DNA of 64,000 bases, from NCBI GenBank assembly GCA_022072175.1, contig JAJVIE010000013.1, forward strand, positions 194,746 through 258,745. The letters run 5' to 3'. Each line of letters starts with the position of its first letter. Position 1 is the first letter of the stretch. The translations under genes were made by a program, and so were the position numbers. Source of the stretch: Candidatus Omnitrophota bacterium. Lineage in GTDB: Bacteria > Omnitrophota > Gorgyraeia > 2-02-FULL-51-18. The notes beneath the pieces were generated by a model. It was given only the letters and a program-made list of their open reading frames with translations, searched no databases and was not told the origin of the DNA. Positions 36,286-43,395 of the stretch are shown here, piece by piece.

Positions 36286-37167
36286 ATGATCCGGAGCATG
36301 ACCGGGTTCGGCCACGCCGAGCTCAAGACCCCGCACGGATTGATCCGCGCCGAGGTCAAGACGATCAACCACAAGTTCTTCGAGCTGTCCGCGCGATTGC
36401 CCCTGCACCTGACGGACCTCGAGGACCCGTTGCGCCGTCTGGCCGCTCAGCGCATCCGCCGCGGCAAGGCCGTGCTCGTCATCAACAGTCCCGATCCGTC
36501 CGTCGTCGGAGCCAAGCTCCATCTCAACGAACCGCTCGCGCGTGAAGTGCACGCCAAGCTCCGCCGCCTGGCGCGCGTGCTCGGGGTCGAGGAGCGCGGC
36601 GGAGAACTGCGGACCGTCTTCATGTATCCGGACGTGCTGACGCGTGAGGTCACTTCGTCCGGACGCGCGGAGCTGGCGCGGCAGGTCGAACGCACCGTGG
36701 CCAGAGCGCTCGACAGTCTCGAGAGCTCGCGCCGCTTCGAGGGAAGGGCGCTCAAGCGCGACGTCGAGCGTCGCGCCGCCGAGATCCGCTCCGCGCTCAG
36801 GATCATCGAGCGCCGCATCCCTGTACTCGCGCGTGACTACCGCGCCTCGCTGGAGAAGCGCATGAAGGACCTCCTGAAGGACGCGCAGATCGACCGCGAG
36901 CGGCTGACCCTCGAGGTCGCCCAGTACGTGAAGAGCAGTGACATCTCCGAGGAGGTCACGCGCCTGAGGAGCCATCTCGAGGCGCTCGCCCAGGCGCTCA
37001 AGACCGGCGGTGAGCTCGGACGCAAGATCGATTTCATCGGACAGGAGATGACGCGCGAGGCCAACACCATGGGCGCCAAGTCCAGCGACCGCGCGATCGC
37101 CGACGCCGTCATCGACATCAAGAGCGCGATCGAGAAGATCCGCGAGCAGGCCCAGAATGTCGAATAG
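36286..37167 (+). CDS. yicC: YicC family protein (endoribonuclease YicC/YloC)
   Basis: 293 residues with the YicC hallmarks: MIRSMTGFGHAE at the start, EVKTINHKFFELSARLP, and the C-terminal DFIGQEMTREANTMGAKSSD. YicC/YloC proteins cleave certain RNAs. The family commonly lies before gmk, as here. It overlaps gmk by 11 bp and follows ndk by 19 bp. Confidence 0.95.
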   Translation: MIRSMTGFGHAELKTPHGLIRAEVKTINHKFFELSARLPLHLTDLEDPLRRLAAQRIRRGKAVLVINSPDPSVVGAKLHLNEPLAREVHAKLRRLARVLGVEERGGELRTVFMYPDVLTREVTSSGRAELARQVERTVARALDSLESSRRFEGRALKRDVERRAAEIRSALRIIERRIPVLARDYRASLEKRMKDLLKDAQIDRERLTLEVAQYVKSSDISEEVTRLRSHLEALAQALKTGGELGRKIDFIGQEMTREANTMGAKSSDRAIADAVIDIKSAIEKIREQAQNVE

Positions 37168-37747
37168 GACCGGCAAGCTCTTCGTCATCTCCGCCTCGTC
37201 GGGCACCGGCAAGACCACGCTGGCGCAGGCGCTCCTGCAGAACGACAAGAACCTCATCCAGTCGATCTCCTACACCACCCGCCAGCCGCGTCCCAACGAG
37301 ATCAACGGCAAGGACTACTTCTTCGTCACCAAGCAGCAGTTCTTCGGCATGCGCGAGAAGGGCGAGTTCCTCGAGTGGGCCAACGTCTTCGGGCGCTACT
37401 ACGGCACTTCGAGGACGTTCGTGGAGATGCATCAGAAGCTCGGCAAGGACGTGCTGCTTTTGATCGACGTGCAGGGCGCCAAGAAGGTCAAGAAGCTGAT
37501 GCCCGGAGCGATCTACATCTTCCTGTCGCCGCCGTCCAAGGAAGAGCTCCGCCGCCGCCTCGAGAAACGCGGCACCGAGTCCAAGGCCGAGATCGCCCGG
37601 AGGCTCAAGGTCGCCCAGCAGGAGCTGCGGGAGCTCAATGCGATGTACGACGGACGCTATCTGTGCGATTATCGCATCGTCAACCGCGATATCCGCAAGG
37701 CCACCGAGATCGTCAAGACCATCATCAGCGCGGAGCATCTGTCATGA
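37157..37747 (+). CDS. gmk: Guanylate kinase
   Basis: 196 residues. P-loop SASSGTGKTTLAQAL, then SISYTTRQPRPNEINGKDYFFV (GMP binding with the Arg and Tyr), EFLEWANVFGRYYGT, and LLIDVQGAKKVK. It phosphorylates GMP to GDP with ATP. It starts inside the last codons of yicC and overlaps coaC by 4 bp (ATGA). Confidence 0.97.
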   Translation: MSNRTGKLFVISASSGTGKTTLAQALLQNDKNLIQSISYTTRQPRPNEINGKDYFFVTKQQFFGMREKGEFLEWANVFGRYYGTSRTFVEMHQKLGKDVLLLIDVQGAKKVKKLMPGAIYIFLSPPSKEELRRRLEKRGTESKAEIARRLKVAQQELRELNAMYDGRYLCDYRIVNRDIRKATEIVKTIISAEHLS

Positions 37748-38310
37748 GCGCCGCCTCGAACAAGCGCGTGCTCCTGGGGGTGACCGCCTCCATCGCGGCG
37801 TACAAGGCCTGCGATCTCATCACTGAACTTCGCGGCAAGGGACACGATGTCGATGTCGTGATGACCAGGGATACGCGGCATTTCATCACGGCGCTGACCC
37901 TGCAGAGTTTCGCGGGACGTCCGGTGATCGAGGATTTCTTCTCCATTGAAGGCCGCCTGAAACCGGTGCATATCGAGCTGGCGCGCTCGAGCGATGTCGT
38001 GCTCATCGCGCCGGCGACCGCCGACGTCATCGCGCGTCTGGCGCACGGTCTGGCGGACGACGTGCTGACGTGCACGGTGCTGGCCACCGACGCTCCGGTG
38101 GTGTTGGCGCCGGCGATGAACGAGAAGATGTATCTGCACCCCCGTACGCAGGAGAACCTCAAGAAGCTCAAGGATTCCGGCGTGACCGTTGTCGAGCCGG
38201 TGCAGGGTCATCTGGTGTGCAGTGAGCACGGTCTCGGGCACATCGCCGACAACTCCGCGATCCTGGCGGCCGTGGACAGAGCGCTCGTATCCGGCCGCGC
38301 CCGCCGCTGA
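37744..38310 (+). CDS. coaC: Phosphopantothenoylcysteine decarboxylase
   Basis: About 188 residues, flavoprotein fold. RVLLGVTASIAAYKACDLITELR is the FMN-binding start; IAPATADVIARLAHGLADDVLTCT follows; the active-site motif APAMNEKMYLHPRTQENL includes the catalytic Asn; the substrate clamp cysteine may be in HLVCSEHGLG. In most bacteria this domain is fused to CoaB; here it is a separate gene followed 10 bp later by the ligase gene. Overlaps gmk by 4 bp. Confidence 0.93.
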   Translation: MSAASNKRVLLGVTASIAAYKACDLITELRGKGHDVDVVMTRDTRHFITALTLQSFAGRPVIEDFFSIEGRLKPVHIELARSSDVVLIAPATADVIARLAHGLADDVLTCTVLATDAPVVLAPAMNEKMYLHPRTQENLKKLKDSGVTVVEPVQGHLVCSEHGLGHIADNSAILAAVDRALVSGRARR

Positions 38311-38320
38311 ACGCCCGCTC

Positions 38321-38959
38321 ATGAGCGGACAGCGCCCTCTGAAGTATCTGATCGTCTATGGACCGACGCAAGAGCCCTTCGATCCGGTCCGCTATCTGAC
38401 CAACCGTTCCACCGGCACGATGGGCCGTCTGTTGGTCCAGGCTGCCCGTCGCAGCGGACACCGGGTCACCGCGATCCAGTGTCCGGATCAGGCCCGGACC
38501 GCAAGGGACCTCCTCCGCCAGCTCCGTTCGCTCATCGGACGGCACGATGTGTTCATCATGGCCGCCGCGGTTTGTGACGTGCGACCGGCGAGGGTCTCAG
38601 GGTCCAAGATCAAAAAAGAAGCACTACAGACTGTAAGATTTGTCAAAAATCCAGATATCCTGAGAGAGTTGAGAAAAAGAAAGACCAAAAATCAAGCTTT
38701 TGTCGGATTTGCTCTCGAGTCTCACGCGCTGGACCGGAACGCCCATAAGAAACTGATATCAAAAGGGTTAGATCTAATCGTTGGACAGAAAGTTTCTCAA
38801 AAGATAGATCCGTTTGGCCCTGTTTCGATGGATGTTCTGCTGTTGACCCCTGATGGAGAACGAAAAGCCTATGCCCGGATCACCAAGACAGCTCTGGCCC
38901 GGATCCTGGTGAGCTGCGGTGAGTTCTTGGCCCGCCAAAAAGCGTCCAAAAAAGCATGA
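38321..38959 (+). CDS. coaB: Phosphopantothenate-cysteine ligase domain protein
   Basis: About 212 residues. YLIVYGPTQEPFDPVRYLTNRSTGTMGRLL matches the CoaB nucleotide-binding start (GxTxEPID.VR.ITN.SSG.MG), FIMAAAVCDVRP contains the AAVxDxxP loop, and a later KNPDIL / FVGFALES corresponds to K-x-P-D and the CTP-site region. It joins cysteine to phosphopantothenate in CoA synthesis, with CoaC upstream. From about 38600 the codons become AT-rich in mid-gene. Confidence 0.88.
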   Translation: MSGQRPLKYLIVYGPTQEPFDPVRYLTNRSTGTMGRLLVQAARRSGHRVTAIQCPDQARTARDLLRQLRSLIGRHDVFIMAAAVCDVRPARVSGSKIKKEALQTVRFVKNPDILRELRKRKTKNQAFVGFALESHALDRNAHKKLISKGLDLIVGQKVSQKIDPFGPVSMDVLLLTPDGERKAYARITKTALARILVSCGEFLARQKASKKA

Positions 38960-39018
38960 CGCCGTCGAGAGGTTTGTGATACATTATTTTCTCCCAAAGT
39001 ATTGAGCGGACCGCTGTT

Positions 39019-39056
39019 GGAGCGCCGGGGTACACGCTCCTTTTGCGGCGTTTTTT
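39019..39056 (+). terminator. Rho-independent terminator with two alternative stems
   Basis: GGAGCG (39019-39024) can pair with CGCTCC (39035-39040) before TTTT, or CGCCG (39023-39027) with CGGCG (39046-39050) before TTTTTT (39051-39056). The stems share bases and exclude each other. It ends the ndk-coaB operon upstream of the tRNA cluster. Confidence 0.75.
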
Positions 39057-39084
39057 GTCCGCCGACCGCGGGCCACGGATTACT

Positions 39085-39155
39085 GGCGCGATGGCCGAGC
39101 AGTTAGGCAGCGGTCTGCAAAACCGCGTACACCGGTGCGAGTCCGGTTCGCGCCT
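39085..39155 (+). tRNA. tRNA-Cys (GCA)
   Basis: 71 nt, complete cloverleaf with acceptor GGCGCGA/TCGCGCC, anticodon loop containing GCA, and the U discriminator expected for tRNA-Cys. CCA is not encoded. First of three tRNAs before thrS. Confidence 0.95.
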
Positions 39156-39234
39156 CGTATTACAGTCGGATCAGCCGCCGGCCAAAGTCTTGATCGTACG
39201 AAGGGTGTTCGCCTCCGGGCGGACGCATCGACAA

Positions 39235-39318
39235 GCCGGGGTGGCGGAACTGGCAGACGCACGGGACTTAAAATCCCGGGACCTTCGGGTTGTAAGGGTT
39301 CAACTCCCTTCCCCGGCA
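39235..39318 (+). tRNA. tRNA-Leu (UAA)
   Basis: 84 nt class II tRNA with acceptor GCCGGGG/CCCCGGC, anticodon TAA in ACTTAAAA, a variable arm (GGACCTTCGGGTTGT) and discriminator A. CCA is not encoded. Confidence 0.95.
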
Positions 39319-39327
39319 CGGTTTGAA

Positions 39328-39404
39328 GGGCAATTAGCTCAGTTGGTTAGAGCGTTTCCTTGACATGGAAAAGGTCAGAGGTTCGAGTCCTCTATTGCCC
39401 ACCA
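39328..39404 (+). tRNA. tRNA-Val (GAC)
   Basis: 77 nt including the encoded CCA (39402-39404); acceptor GGGCAAT/ATTGCCC, anticodon GAC in TTGACAT, T-loop GTTCGAGTCC. Its 3' half is complementary to a stretch in the thrS leader at 39473-39493. Confidence 0.95.
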
Positions 39405-39521
39405 TTTTTGAAGGAGTCTATCGGGCATTCCGGTCCTCTAGACTAGGAATGCCCGATGTTGTCTACGCTCGTGTGGACAATAGAGGACTCGAAGTGAGCC
39501 GCCGAGAGAATTGACCGAGCA
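39405..39521 (+). promoter_or_regulatory. thrS leader with hairpin and tRNA-complementary segment
   Basis: A 12-bp stem (ATCGGGCATTCC 39420-39431 with GGAATGCCCGAT 39446-39457) around a 14-nt loop is followed by CAATAGAGGACTCGAA (39478-39493), the exact reverse complement of the tRNA-Val segment 39382-39397. In a joint transcript the leader could pair with the tRNA arm across the hairpin. No T-box consensus is present. The ribosome site before the thrS ATG is weak. Confidence 0.5.
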
Positions 39522-41291
39522 ATGGCCAAGACCGTCGAACAATACACCGAGCTGGACAAGCTGCGTCACAGCTGCGCGCACGTGCTGGCGCAGGCGGTGA
39601 AGCGCAAGTACCCGCACGCCAAGCTCGGCTACGGTCCTCCGGTGGAGGACGGGTTCTTCTATGACATCCATCTGCCCGAGCCGTTGACGGACGCAGAGTT
39701 GGCCGAGATCGAAAAAGAGATGGCCAAGGTCGTCGCCGCCGACTATCCGTTCGAGTGCAAGGAGGTCACGGCCGATGAAGCGCGCCGGATCTTCAAGGAG
39801 AAGGGGGAGGATTTCAAGCTGGAGATGATCGAGCAGGCCGCCGCGCAGGGACAGAAGATCTCCGTCGTCGTCGACGGGGATTTCACGGACCTGTGCAAAT
39901 ACCCCCACGCGCACTCCACGGGACTCATCAAGGCGTTCAAGCTCACGAGCGTCGCCGGAGCGTACTGGAAAGGCATCGAGACCAATCCCGTGATGCAGCG
40001 CGTGTACGGCACGGCTTTCTTCTCCAAGAAGGACCTCGAGGAGTTCGAGCGTCTGCGCGAGGAGGCCAAGAAGCGCGACCACCGCAAGCTCGGCAAGGAG
40101 CTGGACCTCTTCATGTTCACGCCGCTGGCTCCGGCGTCGCCGATCTTCAAGCCCAAGGGCACGGTCGTCTACAACCTCCTGCAGGACTACATCCGCTCGA
40201 TCTACCGGCGCGACGGTTATCAGGAGGTCATCACGCCGCAGGTGTTCGACGTCGAGCTGTGGAAGAAGTCCGGCCACTACGACAAGTACAAGGACAACAT
40301 GTACTTCACGCACATCGAGGAGCGCGAGTGCGCGGTCAAGCCGATGAACTGCCCGAGCCACACGCTCATCTACGCGTCGGAGCTGCGTTCGTACCGCGAC
40401 CTGCCGATCCGCATCGCGGACTTCGGCCGCCTGCACCGCTATGAGCGCTCGGGCGTGACCGCGGGCCTGACGCGAGTACGCACGTTCGCGCAGGACGACG
40501 CGCACATCTTCTGCCGCGAGGACCAGATCGGCGAGGAGATCGCCGGCGTCTGCCGCATGATCCGCGAGGTGTACGACACGTTCGGGTTCCCGGAGTGCAA
40601 GGTGTACCTGTCCACGCGCCCCGAGCGCAAGGTCGGGACCGACGCGATCTGGGACAAGGCCGAGGCGGCCCTCGAAGAGGCCATCCGGTCCAACGGACTG
40701 CCGTACACGGTCAACGCGGGGGACGGTGCTTTTTACGGGCCGAAGATCGATTTTGTCGTGCAGGACGCGCTCAAGCGCGACTGGCAGTTGGGCACGATCC
40801 AGCTGGATTTCAACATGCCCGAGAGGTTCGGCCTCGAGTACAAGAACGCCGAGGGCGGCACCTCGCGGCCGGTGATGGTGCACCGCGCGGTGCTCGGGTC
40901 GCTCGAGCGCTTCATGGGCATCCTCATCGAGCACTACGGCGGGGCTTTCCCGCTGTGGCTGGCGCCGATGCAGTTGAGCGTGGTGCCCATAGCGCGCGCT
41001 CACGAGGCGTACGCGGCCGAGGTCGCGACGCTCTTGAGGGACAAAGGATACCGGCTGGAAGTGCAGAGCCCCGACGACACGCTCGGGGCCCGCATTCGCA
41101 AGGCCCAGTCGGAGAAGATCCCCTACACGCTCGTCGTGGGGGACAAGGAGGCGCAGTCGCGGACCGTGGCGGTCCGTTCGCGCGTCGCGGGAGACCAGGG
41201 TCAGGTCGACCTCGCGGCTTTCGCGGAACGTCTCGCCGACGAGACGCGCCGGAGAACGACGGGCCTGGAAGCCCGCCTAACCCCCAAATAA
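39522..41291 (+). CDS. thrS: Threonine-tRNA ligase
   Basis: 589 residues. The protein begins at the editing domain (LRHSCAHVLAQAV, the HxxxH zinc-like site) and has the class II core: PMNCPSHTLIY, LRSYRDLPIRIADFGRLHRYERSG, and motif 3 region SLERFMGILIEHYGG; the anticodon-binding domain follows. The N-terminal TGS domain of usual 640-residue enzymes is missing; an in-frame stop 25 bp upstream excludes a longer form. Attaches threonine to tRNA-Thr. First protein gene of the thrS-infC-rpmI-rplT-pheS-pheT operon. Confidence 0.97.
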   Translation: MAKTVEQYTELDKLRHSCAHVLAQAVKRKYPHAKLGYGPPVEDGFFYDIHLPEPLTDAELAEIEKEMAKVVAADYPFECKEVTADEARRIFKEKGEDFKLEMIEQAAAQGQKISVVVDGDFTDLCKYPHAHSTGLIKAFKLTSVAGAYWKGIETNPVMQRVYGTAFFSKKDLEEFERLREEAKKRDHRKLGKELDLFMFTPLAPASPIFKPKGTVVYNLLQDYIRSIYRRDGYQEVITPQVFDVELWKKSGHYDKYKDNMYFTHIEERECAVKPMNCPSHTLIYASELRSYRDLPIRIADFGRLHRYERSGVTAGLTRVRTFAQDDAHIFCREDQIGEEIAGVCRMIREVYDTFGFPECKVYLSTRPERKVGTDAIWDKAEAALEEAIRSNGLPYTVNAGDGAFYGPKIDFVVQDALKRDWQLGTIQLDFNMPERFGLEYKNAEGGTSRPVMVHRAVLGSLERFMGILIEHYGGAFPLWLAPMQLSVVPIARAHEAYAAEVATLLRDKGYRLEVQSPDDTLGARIRKAQSEKIPYTLVVGDKEAQSRTVAVRSRVAGDQGQVDLAAFAERLADETRRRTTGLEARLTPK

Positions 41292-41304
41292 GGAGAACCA
41301 GCGT

Positions 41305-41814
41305 ATTCCGAGGATAACAACGCGTATCAATGAGGCCATCCGCACCTCGCACGTGCGACTGATCGATCAGAACGGCAATCAAGCCGGTATCGTGGCGACC
41401 GACCAGGCGTTACGGCAGGCGAAGGAAGCGGAGCTGGACCTCGTCGAGGTCGCCAACAACGCGGCCCCTCCGGTCTGCAGGATCATGGACTACAGCAAGT
41501 TCAAGTACGACCAGGAGAAGAAGGAAAAGGAAGCGCGCAAGAAGCAGAAGGTCATCCACCTGAAGGAGATCAAGTTCCATCCCTTCATCGATGACAACGA
41601 CTACCAGGTCAAGCTCCACAACCTGGAGCGCTTCCTCAAGCAGGGGGACAAGGCGAAGGTCACGATGGTGTTCCGGGGCCGCGAGATGAACTACGTGAGC
41701 ACCGGCAAGAAGCTTCTGGAAAAACTGGCGCAGGACATCTCGGCACTCGGCGAGGTCGAGAAAGCGCCGTACCTGGAAGGCAAGATGATCACGATGATCA
41801 TCGGACCCAAATAA
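41305..41814 (+). CDS. infC: Translation initiation factor IF-3, AUU start
   Basis: About 169 residues if read from the ATT codon at 41305, with AGGAG (41291-41295) nine bases upstream. The extra residues PRITTRINEAIRTSHVRLID match the conserved IF-3 N-terminus, which the first GTG (41353) would cut off. The rest is typical: VRLIDQNGNQAGIV, the linker KKQKVIHLKEIKFHPFI and C-domain KVTMVFRGREM. IF-3 rejects non-AUG starts, so an AUU start gives autoregulation, as known in E. coli. The ribosome site overlaps the thrS stop. Confidence 0.93.
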   Translation: MPRITTRINEAIRTSHVRLIDQNGNQAGIVATDQALRQAKEAELDLVEVANNAAPPVCRIMDYSKFKYDQEKKEKEARKKQKVIHLKEIKFHPFIDDNDYQVKLHNLERFLKQGDKAKVTMVFRGREMNYVSTGKKLLEKLAQDISALGEVEKAPYLEGKMITMIIGPK

Positions 41815-41827
41815 GAGGGAAGAGACA

Positions 41828-42022
41828 ATGGCGTTGAAGACCAACAAGTCCGTCCAAAAGCGTTTCCGGGTGACCGGGAGCGGCAAGATCAAGAAGATGC
41901 GCGCCGGCAAGCGCCATCTGTTGCAGCACAAATCCCGCAACAAGAAGAGACAGCTGCGTAAAGGCGACACCGTCGAGAACGCGCTGACCAAGCAAATAAG
42001 GAGACTGTTGCCGTATGCCTAG
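41828..42022 (+). CDS. rpmI: 50S ribosomal protein bL35
   Basis: 64 residues, complete: KTNKSVQKRFRVTGSGKIKKMRAGKRHLLQHKSRNKKRQLRKG is the standard bL35 pattern. It overlaps rplT by 8 bp and follows infC by 13 bp, as in the classical operon. Confidence 0.97.
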   Translation: MALKTNKSVQKRFRVTGSGKIKKMRAGKRHLLQHKSRNKKRQLRKGDTVENALTKQIRRLLPYA

Positions 42023-42362
42023 AGCAGCCACCGTACCGGCGGGAAGACGCCGCCGCAAGAAGTACCTCCGCATGGCCAAGGGTTATTTCGGAGGACGCCG
42101 CAAGCTGTACCGCTCGGCGCGCGAGACCGTGCAGAGAGCGCTGATGTTCGCCACGCGCGACCGCCGCGACTCCAAGTCCGTGATCCGCAAGCTCTGGATC
42201 ACGCGCATCTCGGCCGGTTGCAGTGAGAACGGGCTGACGTACAGCCGCTTCATCGGCGGCCTCAAGAAGGCCCAGGTGCTCCTGGACCGCAAGATCCTCG
42301 CGGACCTGGCGCATCACGACAAGAAGATCTTCGCGGAACTGGCGTCCATCGCCAAGGGCTGA
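42015..42362 (+). CDS. rplT: 50S ribosomal protein bL20
   Basis: 115 residues: MPRAATVPAGRRRRKKYLRMAKGYFGGRRKLYRSARETVQRAL and LWITRISAGCSENGLTYSRFIGGLKKA are bL20 signatures; the protein assembles early on 23S rRNA and often represses its own operon. The N-terminus differs a little from MPRVKRG. Starts within rpmI. Confidence 0.97.
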   Translation: MPRAATVPAGRRRRKKYLRMAKGYFGGRRKLYRSARETVQRALMFATRDRRDSKSVIRKLWITRISAGCSENGLTYSRFIGGLKKAQVLLDRKILADLAHHDKKIFAELASIAKG

Positions 42363-42411
42363 TGAGCCCGGTCCGGTGGTCCCGCCCAAGGGGCCGCCGG
42401 CGCCACACCCG

Positions 42412-43395
42412 ATGATCGAAGCGCTCAAGCAGCTCGAGCAGCAGGCCCAGCAGGAAGCGTCGACCCTTTCGGACCCGGGCAGACTTCAGGAGACCAAGCT
42501 GAAGTACCTGGGGCGGAAGGGTCTGTTCGCGTCCGTCTCCGCGCGCATCGGCGAAGTGTCCGCTCAGGACAAGCCGCTGGCCGGTCAGGAGATGAACCGG
42601 GTCAAGCGCGAGCTCGAGCGGATCTTCGCCGAGGCCGAGCGCGCGCTGTCCGGACCCTCGTCGTCGTCGGCCGCCGGCGTCGACGTGACGATGCCGGGCA
42701 CGTTCCCGCCGTGCGGCTCCCTGCATCCGCTGACCCAGGTCGTGCGGGAGATCTCCTCGATCTTCCGCGGCCTTGGCTACTCGATCGCCGACGGACCCGA
42801 GGTCGAGAGCGAGTACTACAACTTCGAAGCGCTCAACATCCCCCTCGATCATCCGGCGCGGGACGGATTCGACACCTTTTACCTGCAGGACGGCAAGCTC
42901 CTGCGTTCCCAGACGTCCACCGTGCAGATCCGCGTGATGGAGAAGTCACGTCCGCCCATCAAGGTCATCGCGCCGGGCCGCGTGTTCCGCCCGGACGCCA
43001 CCGACGCGACGCACTCGTTCGTTTTCCATCAGCTCGAAGGGCTCTTCATCGACCGCGGCGTGAGCTTCGCGCACCTCAAGGGGACGCTCTTCACGTTCGC
43101 GCAGAGCTTTTTCGGTCCGGGGACGCGCATCCGGTTCCGGCCGAGCTTCTTCCCGTTCACCGAACCCAGCGCCGAGATGGACATCTGGTCGGACAAGCGC
43201 GGAGGGTGGCTCGAGGTGCTCGGATCGGGCATGGTACACCCCAACGTGCTGCGCAAGGCCGGCATCGATCCGGAAAAGTACACGGGGTTCGCGTTCGGGG
43301 TCGGCGTCGAGCGCATGGCCATGATGAAGTATGGCGTCGAGGACATCCGGCAGTTCTACGAGAACGACGTGCGGTTCCTGAGGCAGTTCTCATGA
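42412..43395 (+). CDS. pheS: Phenylalanine-tRNA ligase alpha subunit
   Basis: About 327 residues from ATG 42412; a GTG at 42376 would add 12. The N-terminal coiled coil is followed by HPLTQVVREISSIFRGLGYSI, the motif 2 region SHTSTVQIR-like RSQTSTVQIRVME and ATHSFVFHQLEGLFID, and motif 3 GFAFGVGVERMAMMKYG. It holds the aminoacylation site of the alpha2-beta2 enzyme. Overlaps pheT by 4 bp. Confidence 0.96.
   Translation: MIEALKQLEQQAQQEASTLSDPGRLQETKLKYLGRKGLFASVSARIGEVSAQDKPLAGQEMNRVKRELERIFAEAERALSGPSSSSAAGVDVTMPGTFPPCGSLHPLTQVVREISSIFRGLGYSIADGPEVESEYYNFEALNIPLDHPARDGFDTFYLQDGKLLRSQTSTVQIRVMEKSRPPIKVIAPGRVFRPDATDATHSFVFHQLEGLFIDRGVSFAHLKGTLFTFAQSFFGPGTRIRFRPSFFPFTEPSAEMDIWSDKRGGWLEVLGSGMVHPNVLRKAGIDPEKYTGFAFGVGVERMAMMKYGVEDIRQFYENDVRFLRQFS

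Noticed and set aside
39405..39521. T-box riboswitch upstream of thrS
   Set aside because: The T-box core sequence and a threonine specifier loop are not present; only a simple hairpin and the tRNA-complementary segment are seen.
42711..43391. PheT start upstream at 42711 restoring a tRNA-binding domain
   Set aside because: The upstream residues are an off-frame reading of pheS (Arg/Pro/His rich) and do not resemble the EMAP-type domain; ATG 43392 with a 4-bp overlap is the real start.
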